Part shown: in pieces, positions 59,680-64,000 of the stretch
How the letters are laid out: every line of letters begins with the position of its first letter
Numbering within the stretch: position 1 is the first letter of the stretch
DNA from: Paramacrobiotus metropolitanus
Lineage: Eukaryota; Tardigrada; Eutardigrada; Parachela; Macrobiotidae
DNA length: 64,000 nt
Direction of reading: 5' to 3'
Assembly (NCBI RefSeq): GCF_019649055.1
Contig: NW_026570253.1
Span: 434,001 to 498,000, forward strand
Translations under genes and position numbers: made by a program
The notes under the pieces: model-generated
Database searches by the model: none
Seen by the model: the letters and a program-made list of their open reading frames with translations, nothing else
Told to the model about the DNA's origin: nothing

Positions 59680-62282
59680 CTAATGTATCACAGTACACGG
59701 TCGTACCTGGTAGCCGGAACTGGTCAATCCATCCGTGCCAACCGCCAACGTAAGCAGTGCAATGGCCGCCGTGTGGTTGCATCCCACATAGCCCAGCAGA
59801 ATCAGGAATACCGACGGCAGTAACTGTCCCACAAAATGAAAAGTCCGCCGCACCCAAGTCGTATTCATCAGCCGATGTTTACGCAATAGATCCGCCAGCA
59901 ACCCACCCGCCTGCATAAACAGCGCCATCACAAAGTACGGCAGTGCCGACAGGAATCCATTATTCTCTATCCCGAAATGCAGGACTTTGTTCAGATACGT
60001 GGGAATATTGGTCAGCAGGGTGTAGAAGCCCCAGTTGTGCCCGAAATTTGCCACAATTATCGCCCAACAGGGCAGTGAGCGGATGACCCGTTTCCAGGGA
60101 AAGGTCACCTCGAAGGGATCCTTCTTCGGTTTGATAGCGTGCAGGATGTAGTGCTTTTCCTCGTCGGAAATGCGGGGATGGTTGTTGGGAGAGTCGAAGG
60201 CCAGAAACAGCCAGAAGACGTACCACAGAATGGCCGTGCCGCCGAAGAAGTAGAATACACTCTGCCATCCGAGGTGTTTGGTTAATACGCCCGAGATAAT
60301 TAGCGAGCCGACAGTGCCAATCTGGACGCCGCTGTAGGTGATTGAGACCTAACCGATGAATTTGTTGAATAAAGGATTATTTTGATAACAAAAAAACCGT
60401 AGGTTTATAGCTCATACCATGCGAGATCGCTCGAGAGGCGGAGCCCATAATCCCATCATTGCGTGCATGGATGGGAAGCAAACACCCTTTAACAACCGAA
60501 TTCGTAAGATTGGTGAACATAAGTAATGGTCATACGCGTCAAAGTGTTGATCATAATGAATTTGCAAAATGTCATTATGGTTGATGCATTCTGTTGATAC
60601 GTCCATTAGTATATTATTGATAATAAAATAGTACTGAACACTGGACGTTATGGATGGGATTTCCATATATGTATTCGTATATTATATAAAGGTCTTCATA
60701 ACATCCTGCCTGCATAATTTTTATTTTATAGATCACGTACAATATGTGTTATACTAACTCGATGTCTAGATGCGGAAGGGCATAATATATACGATTTAAG
60801 AAAGCGGCAGTGTTCAAAGCAGTTCGAAAGGTTCTTTTGTAAGGATGCTGATAATCATAGTTGACGTGAGTCGAAAAAGTTTGTTTAAAAGCCTGAAGAC
60901 AATTTAAAGTATCATGAGTTTCGAGCTTGCGTAAAATATAACGCATAGTTAAATACTCTTTACTAACAATAAACGTCTGTTGTATTGTAGTACGGTAGTG
61001 CTCTAAAAGATCAGTAGTGTGGGGATGTCAGTACTTCGCTGTTACAATATATTTCTATTTTTCCTTCAGAATGAACCCCCTTTAATACTGAAAATCAACA
61101 AGAAAACTACCTGAAAAAGGCCTTGCGCCACTCGCAGAGCGATCAGCGCTCCGTAGTGCCAACGCGCTGCTAATGGGATGAACAGCGCCAAAATGCCGGA
61201 AATTAAACCGGCATAGCCAAAAGGATGCTTGGCGCCGAACCGTTGCGCCACCCAACCGCCCAGGATCTGCGAGCAGATGTACCCGTAGAAAAACGAGCCC
61301 AGGATGATGCCTTGCACATTTGTACTCCAGCCGAATTCCCCATCGCTCTAGACAGTAAAAAATTTACAGTCAATTACTTTGTAATAACAAATGGATTATC
61401 GAACACGTTTTATCAAAGAGCTTGTTTTCAGCGAAATTAATTTGATTTCTGGCATTAATTTGCGCGGAAAAAACGGGCCTTACACGTCAGAGCAACGAGA
61501 AAAAATTCATAAATTAATCTACTTAACAATTAAACTGTTCACTGTTAAGTGAGTGTTAACTTGGATCAATATACTGTGAAATAACTTGTCGGTCCATTTT
61601 TGTGTAACGGACAACACAATCCTTTACAGAAGATATAGAAACACAGGAATATTACTTACGGAAGTTTGACTACTGGTGTTCGACACCGGACAGACGTCGA
61701 CGTGCGTAGCGTTATCTGGCACGGATGCGCTGCTGTTGACCATCGCGACGATGGCCACGCTGAGGTTGACGCGCAACGCATAGAGATTGAAAAATCCCAA
61801 GAATCCCAGTATGACCAGGCCATAGCGGGATGGTATGCGGAGACGTTTCCGATTAGATTCTGTACAACACCAGAAAATAATGCTCAATGAACTGCTACGT
61901 TTTAATTACAGAATTTTACATTAGCGGACAATGTGTAAGACAAAATCATACACAATGAAAACGAATAAACTATACAACCGCAGCGTGTAATTATTGGGAG
62001 TACTTCTACAGATAGAAGTACCGAAAGGTCTTGTAATTTACGATTAATGCAGCCACTGAGCCACATACGGTATGCAACGTATGTACATTCACTGCGGAGA
62101 AAGTACATACATACTGTACTAAAAAGCTTCGAATACTGTAACAAAAGCGGTGAAAAGCCACTAAAATTACCTTGTGTATATTATTAATTTATTATTATTA
62201 GTAGTATTTTGCGGTTGGTACCTGTTGGTTGTAGTAAGCTCTGATCGTCGGAATATGAGTTATGTGGCGACTGCGAATCCAT
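59680..62282 (-). CDS. SLC17-family transporter, gene F, 3'-truncated
   Basis: Five exons in transcript order: 62222-62282, 61660-61859, 61111-61347, 60418-60486, and 59707-60348 or on to the stop at 59680. If read through, the product has 411 aa, about 100 short of its paralogues. The start (ATGGATTCGCAG) gives a hydrophilic N-terminus. Family marks: [23 protein letters not shown] sequon, [25 protein letters not shown] (Gln for the TM4 Glu), [46 protein letters not shown]. Homology stops sharply after GYQV near 59705 and is followed by a few unrelated codons and a stop. The NHVD segment and the last two helices are gone. No paralogue has an intron at this point, so a deletion or rearrangement breakpoint is more likely than a missed exon. 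It may be a pseudogene. Confidence 0.78.
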
Positions 62283-63901
62283 CGTACAGATAAGTACAAC
62301 TTTTACTGCACAGAGCTTTTGCGCGAGTAATTACGGATGGATTTAATTGTGTTGATTTTGTGAGCCGATCACCGGACAATCCGTTCGGGACTAGGTTTGG
62401 CTGACTTATTTTACCATTCCTGATATTCCTGATGCAAGAAAACGTTCAACATACACACGATGACAGCGGTATCGTAAGTAATATATTTGTGTGAACCGAA
62501 CGATGAATTTCCATAAAACAAAAGGCAAAACTTGTCAAGGTGGAGAAAATCCGCCGAATCATCATCCGACGTACCGATATAGTCCACAATCTCAATCCAC
62601 TTTCAAAAAACACAAAAAATACTCACAGTGCACGGCGGATGGTAAATAACTGCTGTCAAACGTAGGAAGCACATTGGCGAAAATGAAATTAAAAGTGTGC
62701 GAATAAATAATATTATTATCTAATCTTATTATCCCTGGTTAGTAGCGATAAACCGCTGCACTCTGAAGACTGTATTGTCATAAATTTAGTTTGACTTCAG
62801 CTGAGCTTTGATTGCAAACGCACGTATGTTTTAGTCAGTTGTTGTTGGTGCACTGCTATCAAGATCCCCGAAGTTATCGTTTGATATTAAGCTTGTGTTT
62901 GTAAGCACGGTAGAAGCAAGCTTACAAGTTTAGGTACAGTACCCATGTTTGTTGCATGGTAGTGCTACCAAAAAAATTTTGCCGCACTTCTGTGGATTTG
63001 ATACGCAATGCAAGTTAGATGATTCACACAGAATACGCAACAGCACTTATGCCGTTTAAATGGAACTTGTACATGACTGGATGTGGGCGTGTAAATTTCA
63101 ATAATATCATGTGAAGCGGAGTTTTAAATTTTGAGCGGAATTTGAATTATCATGTCTGGATTATTTACTGCTCTCTCGACCTTTATGTAATACGCTGTCT
63201 ATTATCGACGGTAGTCTACTGGCATACTTAATTTAATAAAATTTTCGTTTGGACAGGTATCATACATAAGAAAGCAGCGACAGTAGCACTAGTATGTAGA
63301 AGTACTGTCCATCAAATCGCTTTTGTATCGAAATCGAAAAACTGATTGTCCTGGATAAATTTCCATTAATTGTCATGTCGAAATTAATCGTCAACCTACC
63401 AATTTTTACTGCTACTCTAAATAAAATACGAGCAGTTAACGCGAAAATTCATTGGATACATCGTATAGTCTTCGATCAATGACATTCACTAACAAAAGAA
63501 ATTCCAAATCGAACAAATGACAATAACTGTGGTACAGTGGGGCTTTTTGTGATTTCGTAGACTGTTAGTGATGCCATTCTGTTCAGAGAGAGAAACTGCA
63601 TCGCTGTAATTCAACGAGTTTGCGTGTGAATCAACCGTTGTCGTAGATTAATTTTTAGTTTTTTTCTTTAGAATGCTAACTCAACATTTTATGTTGCTTT
63701 TCATGATTTCTTGGGTTGATAACGAAGAACGGGCGGCACAAAACCTCTCTTATTAAATAAACAGCAAGTAACTATCGGCAGCTTCTCCCATTTCTGCAAG
63801 GATATACGAAATACGTTTGAATCCATAAACAAAAAAACGACTTATAACAACGAATAAAATTACAAACAAATCGGAAAACAATTCCCTCACGAAAGAACAG
63901 G
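62283..63901. other. Intergenic region upstream of SLC17 gene F
   Basis: AT-rich, with no recognised gene, RNA or repeat. The left part should include the promoter of gene F, and the right part the 3' UTR of the minus-strand gene at the window edge. Confidence 0.45.
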
Positions 63902-64000
63902 TCACAATCTGACCATAACACATCCATCGGGTGTCAACATAGTCTCCAGCGACACTCCCGACTCCACAGAGAAATTATTCAGCGTATGCACCTTCTTATA
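63902..64000 (-). CDS. C-terminal end of an unidentified gene, possibly a small heat-shock protein
   Basis: A minus-strand frame enters at the window edge and ends with TGA at 63902-63904 after 32 codons. The peptide contains YKKVHTLNNFSVESG and ends LTPDGCVMVRL. Its pattern, aromatic-x-L near the start and L-x-P-D-G-x-V-x-V at the end, resembles the last strands of the alpha-crystallin domain of small heat-shock proteins. The match rests on so few residues that the family name is only a suggestion. The remainder lies outside the window. Confidence 0.4.
   Translation of the reverse strand, partial: YKKVHTLNNFSVESGVSLETMLTPDGCVMVRL

Overview
This is eukaryotic DNA from an animal. Almost every gene is split by GT-AG introns, mostly about 60-900 bp long, start codons have an animal-like context, and the gene set includes a natriuretic-type receptor guanylate cyclase, the intraflagellar-transport protein WDR19, HACD3, FAHD1 and a family of sialin-like (SLC17) transporters. 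Compact genes, AT-rich intergenic DNA and a lineage-specific SLC17 expansion suggest a small-genome ecdysozoan. A tardigrade is my best guess, but that is inference only. The exon models were built by hand from splice signals, reading phase and family similarity, and phases close across every junction unless a problem is stated.

Layout: (1) 1-966, the 3' end of an unidentified multi-pass membrane protein (+). (2) 3483-11291, a complete 23-exon receptor guanylate cyclase (+, 1057 aa). (3) 12193-17455, SLC17-like gene A (-). (4) 20180-21923, a decayed MULE-type DNA transposon containing a foldback. (5) 23962-26564 and 31738-35830, SLC17-like genes B and C (+), separated by a Ngaro/PAT-type tyrosine-recombinase retrotransposon at 28529-31278. 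(6) 36935-52376, four conserved housekeeping or ciliary genes: WDR19 (+), HACD3 (-), FAHD1 (+) and cytosolic tyrosyl-tRNA synthetase (+). (7) 52617-62282, three more SLC17-like genes D, E and F, all on the minus strand. D is intact, E carries a 5-bp frameshifting duplication, and F stops short of the last membrane segments. (8) 63902-64000, the C-terminal end of another minus-strand gene.

How the genes relate: the six SLC17-like genes are proton- or sodium-driven anion carriers of lysosomal, synaptic-vesicle or plasma membranes. They form two sub-clusters around an unrelated conserved block and vary in a TM4 acidic residue linked to coupling in sialin and VGLUT. The receptor cyclase would make cGMP at the cell surface. 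WDR19 belongs to the IFT-A ciliary transport complex and is unrelated in function to its neighbours. HACD3 (very-long-chain fatty-acid elongation) and FAHD1 (mitochondrial acylpyruvate/oxaloacetate metabolism) are head to head and could share a 535-bp promoter region.

I found no wholly new multi-gene system. The most notable items are two overlapping perfect palindromes (110 bp) in a cyclase intron, three GC-AG introns, a tyrosyl-tRNA synthetase without the EMAPII-like domain, the split-direct-repeat retrotransposon with almost identical repeats, and signs of gene birth and decay in the SLC17 array.
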